38,042 nucleotides of DNA from Cellulomonas fimi (GTDB lineage: Bacteria; Actinomycetota; Actinomycetes; Actinomycetales; Cellulomonadaceae). Shown here piece after piece: positions 7,497 to 15,514 of the stretch. A program made the position numbers and the translations under genes. Positions within the stretch are counted from its first letter, which is position 1, and each line of letters opens with the position of its first letter. The stretch covers positions 1 through 38,042 of the forward strand of contig NZ_JABCJJ010000026.1 in NCBI RefSeq assembly GCF_012952065.1, written 5' to 3'. Below the pieces are notes generated by a model that saw only the letters and a list, made by a program, of their open reading frames with translations, made no database searches and was not told the origin of the DNA.

Positions 7497-9812
7497 TCAC
7501 GTGCGGTCGAGGAACTCCTCCCGCTCGCCCGCGAGCTGCTGGTCGATCGCGGCGCGCAGCGCCGGGATCCCGTCCAGCGCCGGATCGGCCTCGACCACGG
7601 CCGTCGCGTCCGTACGGGCCTGCGCGATGACGTCCGCGTCGCGCGTGACCCGCAGCAGCCGCAGCGAGCTGATCCCGCCGGACTGCGCGGCGCCCAGCAC
7701 GTCGCCCTCGCGCCGCAGCTCGAGGTCGACGCTCGCGAGCGCGAAGCCGTCGGTCGTCTCCGCGAGCGTCTGCAGGCGCACAGCGGCCGGCGAGGCCCCC
7801 GCAGCCGGGCGGCCGGCGCCGCCCGCGCCCGAGACGAGCAGGCACAGGCCCGGCGCGGTCCCCCGCCCGACGCGACCGCGGAGCTGGTGCAGCTGCGAGA
7901 GCCCGAAGCGGTCGGCGTCGAGCACGACCATCGCCGTGGCCTCGGGCACGTCGACGCCCACCTCGATCACGGTGGTGGACACCAGCACCTGGACCCGCCC
8001 GGCCGCCAGGTCCGCCATGACGCGCTCCTTGTCGTCGGGAGCCATGCGGCCGTGCAGCACCCCGATCTCGACCCCGGCGAGCGCCGGCAGCGCGCGCAGC
8101 TCCGCGGCGACCTCGAGCACGGCCCGGAGCGGCCGACGCGCCTCGGGAGCGTTCCGGGCGGCCGACCCGCGCCCGCTCTCGTCGGCGGCCCCGACGACGT
8201 CGACCGCGAGCAGGTCCGCGCCGTCGTCCTGCGGCTCGTCCGGGTCGATCCGCGGGCACACCACGTACGCCCGGTGACCGCCCTCGACCTCCTCGCGCAC
8301 GCGCTGCCACGTGCGCGTCATCCAGGCGGCGTTCTCCGCCGGCACGACGACGGTCGTCACGCCGCTGCGGCCGGCCGGCACCTCGGTGAGGGTCGACGTC
8401 TCGAGATCGCCGAACACGGTCATCGCGACCGTGCGCGGGATCGGGGTCGCGGTCATGACGAGCAGGTGCGGCGTCGTGCTGGCCTTGGCGCGCAGCGTGT
8501 CGCGCTGCTCCACCCCGAACCGGTGCTGCTCGTCCACGACGACGAGGCCGAGGTCCGCGAACTGGACCGTCTCGCTGAGCAGCGCGTGCGTGCCGACGAC
8601 GATCCCCGCCCGGCCGCTCGCGGCATCGAGCAGGCTCTCGCGCCGCGCGGCGGCCCCTTGCGACCCGGTGAGCAGCGCGACGCGCGTGCCGTCGTCGGCA
8701 CCGCCCAGGAAGCCGGCCTCCGCGAGCGGACCGAGCAGCGCCCGGAGCGTGCGGACGTGCTGCGCGGCGAGGACCTCGGTCGGCGCGAGCAGCGCGGCCT
8801 GGCCACCGGCGTCGACCACCTGGAGCATCGCGCGCAGCGCGACGACCGTCTTGCCCGAGCCGACCTCGCCCTGGAGCAGCCGCTGCATCGGCCGCGGGCG
8901 GGCGAGCTCGACCGCGAGCTCCTCGCCCACCGCGCGCTGCCCGGCGGTCAGGGTGAACGGCAGCCGGGCGTCGAAGTCGGCGAGCAGCCCGTCCGCACGC
9001 GGCGGCCGCGCGGTCGCGTGCTGACGCGCGGCCTCCGCACGACGACGTGCCAGCGCCGCCTGGAGCACGAACGCCTCCTCGTACCGCAGCCGGTCGCGGC
9101 CCCGCCGCCAGTCGGCATCGGTGAACGGCTCGTGGACGTCCTTGAGCGCCTGGTGGAGCGTCACGAGGCCCCGCTCGGAGCGCAGCCCCGCCGGGACCGG
9201 GTCCGGGACGTCGGCCTCGGCCAGCGGGTCGAGGACGGTGCGCACGCTCGCCTGGATGCGCCACGACGCGAGCGACGCGCTCGCGGGGTAGATCGGGATC
9301 GGGCGACCGGCCTCGGCGAGCGCCTCGGCCTCGTCGTCGACGTCGACGCCGATGATCTTGTAGTCCGGGTGCGTGAGCTGCAGCGTGCCCTGGTAGGCAC
9401 CGACCACGCCGGTGAACAGGCCGACCCGGCCCGGCCGGAGCTTCTGCTCGTGGTGCGTCAGCGCGCGCGGGCCCTTGCCGAAGAACGTGAGGTGGAGCGT
9501 GCGGGCGCCGTCCGTGACGACGCCCTGCAGCATCGCGCCGCTCCGGTTCCGCATCGTGCGCACGGTCGCCTGCCGCACCTCCGCCATGACGGTCACGTGC
9601 TCGCCGACCGCGAGCCCGGAGAGGTCCGTCAACGTGCCGGGGTCGGAGTAGCGGCGCGGGTAGTGGCGCAGGAGGTCGCCGGTCGTGCGCAGGCCCAGCT
9701 TCTCCATGGCGCCCGACGTGCGCGGGCCGAGCACGCGCACGAGCGGCTCGGCGAAGCGGTCGACCGGGCCGCCGACCACGTCGCCCAGGTGCTCACGACG
9801 GTGCTCGCTCAC
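7497..9812 (-). CDS. recG: ATP-dependent DNA helicase RecG
   Basis: A 771-aa branched-DNA helicase that remodels stalled replication forks and Holliday junctions. An N-terminal wedge/OB region contains LGLRTTGDLLRHYPRRYSD. Helicase motifs are Walker A GEVGSGKT (about 315-322), APTEVLAAQH, DEQH (about 427-430; VVDEQHRFGVEQR), TATPIPRT, then the C-terminal helicase domain with TTVIEVGVDVPEATAMV and QLRGRVGRG. The GTG at 9812 (VSEHRREHLG) is chosen because upstream codons in the open frame are non-homologous and overlap fakA. Start choice is moderately sure. It lies 37 nt after fakA. Confidence 0.95.
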   Translation of the reverse strand: MSEHRREHLGDVVGGPVDRFAEPLVRVLGPRTSGAMEKLGLRTTGDLLRHYPRRYSDPGTLTDLSGLAVGEHVTVMAEVRQATVRTMRNRSGAMLQGVVTDGARTLHLTFFGKGPRALTHHEQKLRPGRVGLFTGVVGAYQGTLQLTHPDYKIIGVDVDDEAEALAEAGRPIPIYPASASLASWRIQASVRTVLDPLAEADVPDPVPAGLRSERGLVTLHQALKDVHEPFTDADWRRGRDRLRYEEAFVLQAALARRRAEAARQHATARPPRADGLLADFDARLPFTLTAGQRAVGEELAVELARPRPMQRLLQGEVGSGKTVVALRAMLQVVDAGGQAALLAPTEVLAAQHVRTLRALLGPLAEAGFLGGADDGTRVALLTGSQGAAARRESLLDAASGRAGIVVGTHALLSETVQFADLGLVVVDEQHRFGVEQRDTLRAKASTTPHLLVMTATPIPRTVAMTVFGDLETSTLTEVPAGRSGVTTVVVPAENAAWMTRTWQRVREEVEGGHRAYVVCPRIDPDEPQDDGADLLAVDVVGAADESGRGSAARNAPEARRPLRAVLEVAAELRALPALAGVEIGVLHGRMAPDDKERVMADLAAGRVQVLVSTTVIEVGVDVPEATAMVVLDADRFGLSQLHQLRGRVGRGTAPGLCLLVSGAGGAGRPAAGASPAAVRLQTLAETTDGFALASVDLELRREGDVLGAAQSGGISSLRLLRVTRDADVIAQARTDATAVVEADPALDGIPALRAAIDQQLAGEREEFLDRT

Positions 9813-9843
9813 CCGGTGCCCACCCGGTGCTCGCCCACCCGGT
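9810..9843. repeat. Three copies of CACCCGGT between fakA and recG
   Basis: CACCCGGT occurs at 9810-9817, 9821-9828 and 9836-9843, filling the fakA-recG gap and covering the recG start codon. On the minus strand each copy ends in GTG, but only the copy at 9812 is in the recG frame. Confidence 0.6.
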
Positions 9844-9849
9844 CGTCGC

Positions 9850-11559
9850 TCACTCGGCCCCCAGCGCGAGGAGGGGCTCTGCCTGACCACCCTCGAGCAC
9901 GACGACGTCCACGCCCGGATGGGCGGCCGCGACGTGGTCGACGAGCGCCGCGGTGAGGGCGTCGAGCGTCCCGTCCGCCGCCCGGGCGCCGCGCAGGACG
10001 GTGAGGACCTCGCCGCCCGGGCTGAGCAGGGCGTCCACGACGCGACGCACGTCGGCCGGGTCCTCCGCGGCCGTCACCTCGGCCGTGCGCACGGCGCCGA
10101 CGGCGCGGGCGACGGCGGCGACCGCGGCCGTGACGTCCGGCGGGGCGACGGCGCCGACGTCGGGCACGGCCGCGAGCGCGGCAGCCAGTCCGGCGGTCAC
10201 CCGCACGTCGTCGTCGGCCTCGACCACGTGGACGGTCTGCCGCCCCCGGGCGCGGGCGGTCCCGGTGACGGCACGGGCCGCCGCACCGGCCGAGGGCGAT
10301 CCGGGGAGGACGAGGACGTCGGGGGCCGCCGAGTCCACGACGGCGCGCAGCACGCCCGCGGTCGTCGCCGGCTCGTCCGCGTGCACCATCACCACGGCGC
10401 CCACCCGTGCGAGCTCGGCCACGAGGCCCGGTGCCCCGGTCCCGACCACGAGCCCGAGCCCGGTCCGCCGGCCGCCACGGGCTTGAGGGTGCACGTGAGA
10501 CTGCGCGTGGGCGTGGACGCCCAGATGACGCACGGTGACCTGGCGACGGCGGCCGAGCCCCCCCGCGGCGATCGCGCCTGCCGGGTCGTCGGTGTGGACG
10601 TGCGCCTGCCACACGTCGGGACCACCGACGACGGCGACCGACTCGCCGAGCGCCTGCAGCCGCGCGCTGAGGTCGGCCGCGATGTCCGTGGCGGCCTCGA
10701 GCAGGAACATCACCTCGAACTCGCCGTCGGCGCCGGCCGCACACCCGTCGGTCGGCTCCGTCCCCGGCACGTCGTGGACGTCGGCGCCGTCGCCGTCGCC
10801 GCGGGCCTCGCGCACGTGGTGCCCGAGCACCGTGGTCGGCCGCTGCCCGGTGATCACGCCGACGAGCGACCCGAGCAGCACGACCAGCCCGCTCGCACCG
10901 GCGTCGACCACCCCTGCGGAGCGCAGGACGTCCAGGTCGTCGGGTGTCCGGGCGAGCGCGTCGCTCGCACCCGCGAGCGCCGCCGTGGCAGTGGCAGCGA
11001 GATCGGCCCCCTCGCCCGCGGCCGCACGCGCGGCCCGTGCCGCCGCGGTGGCGGCGGTCAGGATGGTGCCCTCGACCGGCTTGGCGACCGCCGTGCGCGC
11101 CGCCGCCTGCGCCGCGTCCAGGGCGCCGGCCAGGGCGAGACCTCCGGCCGAGACGCCGTCCGCGGCATCCGGCTCGCGCGCGGCGTCGGGCAGGCCCGGG
11201 ACACCCTGCGCGAGCCCGCGGGAGAGGCCGAGCAGGAACTGGCTGAGGATGACCCCCGAGCTGCCCCGGGCGCCGAGGAGCGCGCCGCGCGCGAAGGCGC
11301 GCATCGCCTCGGGTGCGGTGGCAGGACCGGGCAGGGCGTCGACCTCGTCGGCCCCCTGCGCCACGGTCAGGCTGAGGTTGGTCCCCGTGTCGCCGTCGGG
11401 CACGGGGAACACGTTGAGGAGGTCGATCGAGCCGCGCGCCTCGTCGAGGTCACGGGCGGCAGCCCGGGCCCAGGCTCGTACCGCCGCGCCGTCCAGCCGG
11501 TCCACGCGCATCCCTTCCCGCTGCTCGCCCACCTCCGGCGCCCCGGGGGCAGGCACCAT
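9850..11559 (-). CDS. DAK2/DhaL-domain protein, fatty-acid kinase FakA-like
   Basis: A 569-aa protein. The N-terminal DhaL (DAK2) domain shows NVFPVPDGDTGTNL, with D55 and D57 as Mg-nucleotide ligands, followed by LLGARGSSGVILSQ. The centre and C-terminus match the YloV/FakA layout: a middle domain with HVHTDDP and a degenerate DegV-like C-terminal part. Firmicute FakA phosphorylates fatty acids bound by FakB; no fakB is adjacent, so the function is inferred. A GAGGG ribosome binding site precedes the ATG at 11559; an internal ATG at 11511 is an alternative. It heads the minus-strand unit that continues into recG and diverges from rpmB, as in many Gram-positives. Confidence 0.88.
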   Translation of the reverse strand: MVPAPGAPEVGEQREGMRVDRLDGAAVRAWARAAARDLDEARGSIDLLNVFPVPDGDTGTNLSLTVAQGADEVDALPGPATAPEAMRAFARGALLGARGSSGVILSQFLLGLSRGLAQGVPGLPDAAREPDAADGVSAGGLALAGALDAAQAAARTAVAKPVEGTILTAATAAARAARAAAGEGADLAATATAALAGASDALARTPDDLDVLRSAGVVDAGASGLVVLLGSLVGVITGQRPTTVLGHHVREARGDGDGADVHDVPGTEPTDGCAAGADGEFEVMFLLEAATDIAADLSARLQALGESVAVVGGPDVWQAHVHTDDPAGAIAAGGLGRRRQVTVRHLGVHAHAQSHVHPQARGGRRTGLGLVVGTGAPGLVAELARVGAVVMVHADEPATTAGVLRAVVDSAAPDVLVLPGSPSAGAAARAVTGTARARGRQTVHVVEADDDVRVTAGLAAALAAVPDVGAVAPPDVTAAVAAVARAVGAVRTAEVTAAEDPADVRRVVDALLSPGGEVLTVLRGARAADGTLDALTAALVDHVAAAHPGVDVVVLEGGQAEPLLALGAE

Positions 11560-11599
11560 CCTCGGCCCTCGCGCACACGATGCCGCATGCCACCCTCAT

Positions 11600-11629
11600 T
11601 TGGGCGGCGCGCGATCCATCGGCTAGTCT
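11600..11629 (+). promoter_or_regulatory. Candidate rpmB promoter
   Basis: TTGGGC at 11600-11605 and TAGTCT at 11624-11629, separated by 18 nt. It implies an rpmB leader of about 140 nt, unusual in a window where many genes appear leaderless. Confidence 0.5.
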
Positions 11630-11671
11630 TGCCAGGTTGTCCGGCCTCGACCGGGCATCGTCCTCACGAGG

Positions 11672-11690
11672 GCCCTGTCCTCGACAGGGC
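11672..11690 (+). promoter_or_regulatory. Hairpin in the rpmB leader
   Basis: A perfect 8-bp stem: GCCCTGTC (11672-11679), 3-nt loop, GACAGGGC (11683-11690). A second 5-bp hairpin, CGCCG/CGGCG, lies at 11742-11756, just before the AGGAGA ribosome binding site. This suggests a structured 5' UTR; no ligand or protein effector can be named. Confidence 0.4.
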
Positions 11691-11778
11691 GTTGACGGAG
11701 CGCCCCCCGGGTGCGCACCGCAACCCTCGCCCACTTCCCCTCGCCGCCCTGCGGCGTGCACGACGATCAGGAGAGACC

Positions 11779-11970
11779 GTGGCTGCCAACTGCGACGTCT
11801 GCGGCAAGGGCCCCAGCTTCGGGCACAGCATCTCGCACTCGCACATCCGGACGAAGCGTCGCTGGAACCCGAACATCCAGCGCGTGCGCGCCGTCGTGGC
11901 GGGTGCCCCGAAGCGCCTGAACGTGTGCACCTCGTGCCTCAAGGCCGGCAAGGTCGTGCGGCACGTCTGA
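11779..11970 (+). CDS. rpmB: 50S ribosomal protein L28
   Basis: A 63-aa protein, too short to stand out beside longer overlapping open frames. It starts at a GTG preceded by AGGAGAGACC (good Shine-Dalgarno). The sequence AANCDVCGKGPSFGHSISHS and the basic core RTKRRWNPNIQRVRA are diagnostic. Cysteines C5, C8, C50 and C53 make this the zinc-binding (C+) form. It is divergent from fakA and followed by a strong hairpin terminator, so it is monocistronic. Confidence 0.96.
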   Translation: MAANCDVCGKGPSFGHSISHSHIRTKRRWNPNIQRVRAVVAGAPKRLNVCTSCLKAGKVVRHV

Positions 11971-11987
11971 CCGCACCGCACCATCGT

Positions 11988-12023
11988 CACGAAGCCCGCG
12001 GGTCGAAACCCGCGGGCTTCGTG
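11988..12023 (+). terminator. Strong hairpin after rpmB
   Basis: A perfect 16-bp stem (11988-12003 with 12008-12023) around a CGAA tetraloop, 17 nt after the rpmB stop. There is no T-tract, as is common for actinobacterial terminators. Confidence 0.8.
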
Positions 12024-12116
12024 CATCCCGGCGGGTCACCGGCAGGTCACCGGCAAGGTCATCCGTTCCGGGTTGAAGGGCTGCATCTGCCGAGCGCAGG
12101 TGGCATGGTGTGCGCC

Positions 12117-12641
12117 ATGGGGGAAACGCTCGAGGACCTGACCATCCGGCCGGCCGACGTCTCCGACGCGCCGGAGATCGCGCGCGTCCACGTCGCCTCG
12201 TGGCGCGAGGCCTACGACGGCATCGTGGCCGCCGACTACCTCGCGTCGCTCGACGTCGACGAACGCGCCGGCCGGTGGGCCGAGCGGCTGCGCACCGGCC
12301 CGCGGGACGACGTCCGGACCTGGGTCGCTGCCGCGGGTTCTCGGGCCCTCGGCTTCGCGTCGCTCGGTCCGGCACGCGACGAGGACGCGGCCCGGAACGA
12401 GCAGGAGATCTACTCCATCTACCTCGACCCCGGGATGTGGGGCAAGGGCGTCGCGCGCGAGCTCATGCGGACGGTGCTCGCGGAGGTGCCCGACGGCGCC
12501 CCGGTGTCCCTGTGGGTCCTCGCCGCCAACGAGCGCGCGCGGCACTTCTACCGTCGCCACGGCTTCGCCGCCGACGGCACCGAGCGCATGCACGAGCGCG
12601 GGGGCGCTCCGCTCCTCGAGGTCCGGTACCGGCGCAGCTGA
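12117..12641 (+). CDS. GNAT-family N-acetyltransferase
   Basis: A 174-aa acetyl-CoA-dependent acyltransferase fold. Visible marks are LTIRPADVSDAPEIARVHV and WREAY at the N-terminus, IYSIYLDPGMWGKGVARELM containing the acetyl-CoA pyrophosphate loop (GMWGKGVA), and the C-terminal ANERARHFYRRHGF. The substrate cannot be told from sequence. The ATG at 12117 is used; an in-frame ATG at 12105 with GCAGG just upstream is also possible and would add four residues. The gene converges on thiL with only 23 nt between them. Confidence 0.9.
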   Translation: MGETLEDLTIRPADVSDAPEIARVHVASWREAYDGIVAADYLASLDVDERAGRWAERLRTGPRDDVRTWVAAAGSRALGFASLGPARDEDAARNEQEIYSIYLDPGMWGKGVARELMRTVLAEVPDGAPVSLWVLAANERARHFYRRHGFAADGTERMHERGGAPLLEVRYRRS

Positions 12642-12664
12642 CCGACGCGCAGGGCGCCTGCCGC

Positions 12665-13669
12665 TCAGCGTGCGAAGTGGTCCCAGCCGGGTGACGCCGT
12701 CGTCGGTGCGGCTCCGCCCACGAGCACGCCCGGCCCGTCCGCCCCGGCCGCGAGCACGCGACCGACAGGCCGGAAGGGCGCCGGCAGCCCGGAACCCGCC
12801 GGGAACGTCGCGAGCAGGCCGTGGTCCTCGCCGCCGCTGAGCACCCAGTCCTCGGCGGTGATCCCCGTGGCCGAGGCGGCCTCGCGCAACGCCACCAGGT
12901 CGGCACCGAACGCGCCCGGGACCCGGTCCAGGTCGAGCACGACGCCGCTCGCGCGAGCCAGACGCCCCGCGTCGCGCAGCAGCCCGTCGGACACGTCGAG
13001 CATCGAGGTCGCCCCGGCGTCCACCGCGGCCCCGCCCGCACCGAGCGGCGGGTCCGGACGCAGGTAGGCGGCGACCAGCGGCGGTGAGACGTGCCCGGCT
13101 CCTGCCGCGAGGAGCGCGAGCCCGGCCGCGGACCAGCCGCACACCCCGGCGTGCCCGACGACGTCGCCCGGGCGCGCACCCGAGCGCAGCACCGGCGCGT
13201 GGCCGGCCAGGTCGCCGTGCACGGTCACGCTCACGACGACGGCGTCGCCTCCTGACAGGTCACCGCCGACCACCCCGACGTCGTGCCGTCCGCAGGCCTC
13301 CGCGAGACCCCGCGCGAGCCCGGTCACCCAGTCCACCCGGAGGTCGGGCGGCGCGACGAGCGCGACGACCATCGCCGTCGGGCGGGCGCCCATCGCGACG
13401 ACGTCCGCGAGGTTCTGCACGGCCGCACGCCAGCCCACGTCCGCGCCGCTCGACCAGTCGCGCCGGAAGTGCCGACCCTCGACCAGGACGTCCGTGGAGA
13501 TCACGACCCGGCCGTCCGGCGCCTGGACCACCGCCGCGTCGTCGCCCGGGCCGACCAGCGTCGACGAGCCGGCGGGCAGCAGGGGGAAGATCCGCGCGAG
13601 CAGCTCCTCCTCGCTCAGGTCCCCCACGACGAGCGCCGGGTCGGCACGGGTCGGGTCGGGTCGGGTCAC
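12665..13669 (-). CDS. thiL: Thiamine-monophosphate kinase
   Basis: A 334-aa enzyme phosphorylating thiamine monophosphate to the active diphosphate coenzyme. Family motifs in order: GDLSEEELLARI, VGPGDDAAVV, STDVLVEGRHF, GDLSGGDAVVVSVTV, MLDVSDGLLRDAGRL and SGGEDHGLLATF. The GTG at 13669 is used; a TTG at 13678 would add three residues. Four tandem CGGGT units lie in the first codons after the GTG, so slippage there would shift the frame. A TAGCGT box lies 8 nt before the GTG. It is divergent from the DUF3515 gene, the same arrangement as in mycobacteria. Confidence 0.95.
   Translation of the reverse strand: MTRPDPTRADPALVVGDLSEEELLARIFPLLPAGSSTLVGPGDDAAVVQAPDGRVVISTDVLVEGRHFRRDWSSGADVGWRAAVQNLADVVAMGARPTAMVVALVAPPDLRVDWVTGLARGLAEACGRHDVGVVGGDLSGGDAVVVSVTVHGDLAGHAPVLRSGARPGDVVGHAGVCGWSAAGLALLAAGAGHVSPPLVAAYLRPDPPLGAGGAAVDAGATSMLDVSDGLLRDAGRLARASGVVLDLDRVPGAFGADLVALREAASATGITAEDWVLSGGEDHGLLATFPAGSGLPAPFRPVGRVLAAGADGPGVLVGGAAPTTASPGWDHFAR
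13647..13666. repeat. Pentanucleotide repeat (CGGGT)x4 at the thiL 5' end
   Basis: Four perfect tandem CGGGT units inside the first codons of thiL, which reads the complement ACCCG. The unit length is not a multiple of three. Confidence 0.8.
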
Positions 13670-13677
13670 GGGGCGCA

Positions 13678-13683
13678 ACGCTA
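13678..13683 (-). promoter_or_regulatory. -10 box (TAGCGT) for thiL
   Basis: TAGCGT on the minus strand, 8 nt before the GTG at 13669, consistent with a leaderless or near-leaderless transcript. Confidence 0.45.
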
Positions 13684-13727
13684 CCGACCCCGCTGCGGGC
13701 GTGCACCGGACCGGTCCGCGGCCGGGC

Positions 13728-13733
13728 TACCGT
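13728..13733 (+). promoter_or_regulatory. -10 box (TACCGT), leaderless type, for the DUF3515 gene
   Basis: TACCGT 6 nt before the GTG at 13740. No Shine-Dalgarno at normal spacing is present, which supports a leaderless start. Confidence 0.5.
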
Positions 13734-13739
13734 GACAGG

Positions 13740-14249
13740 GTGCCCCGACCGTCCAGCTTCTCCTCCCGCGTGCGCGCCGTCGCGCTCGTCGTCGTCGCCA
13801 TGGCCGCGCTGGGCGCCTGCGCGTCCACGGCCGACGTCGAGGTGGCCCCGAACGCCGCCGACCCCGTGTGCGCGAGCGTCGTGCTGGCGCTGCCCCAGGA
13901 GCTCGCCGACCTCCCTCGCCTCGAGACCTCGAGCCAGGGCACCGCGGCCTGGGGTGATGCCTCGGCGCCGGTCGCCCTGCGGTGCGGCGTCGAGCCGCTC
14001 CCGCCGACGACCGACCCGTGCGTCACGGTGACGGACCCGTCAGGCGTGAGGGTCGACTGGGTGGCGGTCGAGGACCCGTCGCAGACGTCGGCGTCGGGAG
14101 GCACGCTCTGGACCTTCACGACCTACGGGCGTGAACCGGCGGTCGAGGTCGTGGTGCCGCCCGAGGTCACCGCGGGCCGCTCGGCGTCGTTCCTCGTGGA
14201 CCTCGGCCCGGCGGTGGCCGAGACCGAGCAGGTGCGGGAGTGCCTCTGA
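13740..14249 (+). CDS. DUF3515 family lipoprotein
   Basis: A 169-aa predicted lipoprotein: basic N-terminus, hydrophobic stretch VRAVALVVVAMAALGAC and lipobox LGAC with lipidated C27, so it should be anchored outside the membrane. The mature part shows DPVCASVVLALPQELADL, ALRCGVEPLPPTTDPC and a conserved-looking final Cys (VRECL). This matches DUF3515, an actinobacterial family encoded between thiL and ddl. Its role is unknown; the ddl neighbour hints at the cell envelope. It converges on ddl with an 8-nt gap. Confidence 0.87.
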   Translation: MPRPSSFSSRVRAVALVVVAMAALGACASTADVEVAPNAADPVCASVVLALPQELADLPRLETSSQGTAAWGDASAPVALRCGVEPLPPTTDPCVTVTDPSGVRVDWVAVEDPSQTSASGGTLWTFTTYGREPAVEVVVPPEVTAGRSASFLVDLGPAVAETEQVRECL

Positions 14250-14258
14250 GGCGCGTCC

Positions 14259-15416
14259 TCAGCGGAGCCCGGTCGGGCGCGCGAGCGCGAGCCGGAGCAG
14301 GTCGTCGATCAGGTCCGGGTACGCGAGCCCCGACGCCTCCCACATCCGCGGGTACATCGAGTACGGCGTGAACCCCGGCATCGTGTTGATCTCGTTGACC
14401 ACGACGTCCCCGTCGGCCGTCACGAACACGTCCACGCGGGCGAGCCCCTCGCAGCCGACCGCCTCGAAGGTGCGCACCGCGACGTCGCGCACCGCCTCGG
14501 ACACGGCGTCGGACAGGTCCGCCGGGCACGTCAGCCGGACGCCGCCCTCGTCGAGGTACTTGGCCTCGAAGTCGTAGAAGCCGTGCCGGCTGTCCGTGAC
14601 CACGATCTCGCCCGGCTGGGACGCGCGCGGCCGGCCGCCGTCGACCCCGCCCAGCACGGCGCACTCGATCTCTCGACCGACCACTCCAGCCTCGATGACG
14701 ACCTTGGGGTCGTGGCGTCGTGCCTCGTCGAGCGCGGCGGGCAGGTCCGCGAGGTCGTCGACCTTGGTGATGCCGAGGCTCGACCCGGCCCGAGCCGGCT
14801 TCACGAACACCGGCAGGCCGAGGCTCGCGACGGTCTGCGTCCAGGCGTCGGGGTTGCGCTCGAAGTCGCCGGGCCGGAGCACGGTGTAGGGCGCGATCGG
14901 CAGGCCCTGACCCGCGAGCACGAGCTTCATGAAGTGCTTGTCCATGCCGACCGCGGAGGCCAGCACGCCCGCACCCACGTACCGCAGGTCGACGAGCTCG
15001 AGCAGCCCCTGGACCGTCCCGTCCTCGCCGAACGGTCCGTGCAGCAGCGGGAACACGACGTCCACCGCGCCGATCGCCGCAGGCAGCGTGCCCGGCTCGA
15101 GCACCTGGAGCTCTCGGTCCTCGGCGGACTGCGGCAGGAGCACCTGCTGGGGTCCGTCCTCGACCTCGGGGAGCCTGCCGTCCACGATCGACCAGCAGTC
15201 CGGGTCGTCGGACACGAGTACCCACCGGCCCTGGGGCGTGATGCCGACCGGGACGACGTCGTAGCGCGTCCGGTCGATCGCGCGGAGCACCCCACCGGCA
15301 GTCGCGCAGCTGATGGCGTGCTCGCCCGACCGGCCGCCGAACAGCAGGAGGACCCGCGGTCGGACGCCGGCGGGCTCGGGCTCGGACGCAGGACCGGGCG
15401 CGGGGATCGTCTCCAT
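14259..15416 (-). CDS. ddl: D-alanine--D-alanine ligase
   Basis: A 385-aa ATP-grasp enzyme forming D-Ala-D-Ala for peptidoglycan. N-terminal VLLLFGGRSGEHAISC, then FPLLHGPFGEDGTVQG, GMDKHFMK, FVKPARAGSSLGITKV, and the ATP-Mg motif ARVDVFV with NEINTMPGFTPYSMYP at the C-terminus. The ATG at 15416 is chosen because it lies just before the family N-terminus; the open frame extends further without homology. A TAGGGT box lies 8 nt upstream. It is divergent from the PLP enzyme gene. Confidence 0.96.
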   Translation of the reverse strand: METIPAPGPASEPEPAGVRPRVLLLFGGRSGEHAISCATAGGVLRAIDRTRYDVVPVGITPQGRWVLVSDDPDCWSIVDGRLPEVEDGPQQVLLPQSAEDRELQVLEPGTLPAAIGAVDVVFPLLHGPFGEDGTVQGLLELVDLRYVGAGVLASAVGMDKHFMKLVLAGQGLPIAPYTVLRPGDFERNPDAWTQTVASLGLPVFVKPARAGSSLGITKVDDLADLPAALDEARRHDPKVVIEAGVVGREIECAVLGGVDGGRPRASQPGEIVVTDSRHGFYDFEAKYLDEGGVRLTCPADLSDAVSEAVRDVAVRTFEAVGCEGLARVDVFVTADGDVVVNEINTMPGFTPYSMYPRMWEASGLAYPDLIDDLLRLALARPTGLR

Positions 15417-15424
15417 CGCGCCCG

Positions 15425-15430
15425 ACCCTA
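15425..15430 (-). promoter_or_regulatory. -10 box (TAGGGT) for ddl
   Basis: TAGGGT on the minus strand, 8 nt before the ddl ATG at 15416. Confidence 0.45.
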
Positions 15431-15502
15431 CCGCCCGGTCGGACGCTCGCCGCCTGCGAGGCAGCGGTCGGCCGCGCGTCTCCGGCTCTGCTCGGCCGCG
15501 AC

Positions 15503-15508
15503 TACCCT
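15503..15508 (+). promoter_or_regulatory. -10 box (TACCCT), leaderless type, for the PLP enzyme
   Basis: TACCCT 6 nt before the GTG at 15515, in the 98-nt divergent region with ddl. Confidence 0.5.
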
Positions 15509-15514
15509 GCGAGG

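Noticed and set aside
7887-9956. A 689-codon plus-strand frame opposite recG
   Set aside because: Low-complexity antisense of recG with no recognisable motif.
9685-11970. A 761-codon plus-strand frame across fakA and into rpmB
   Set aside because: Only its last 63 codons (rpmB) are real; the rest is antisense to fakA, with no homology and no start signal.
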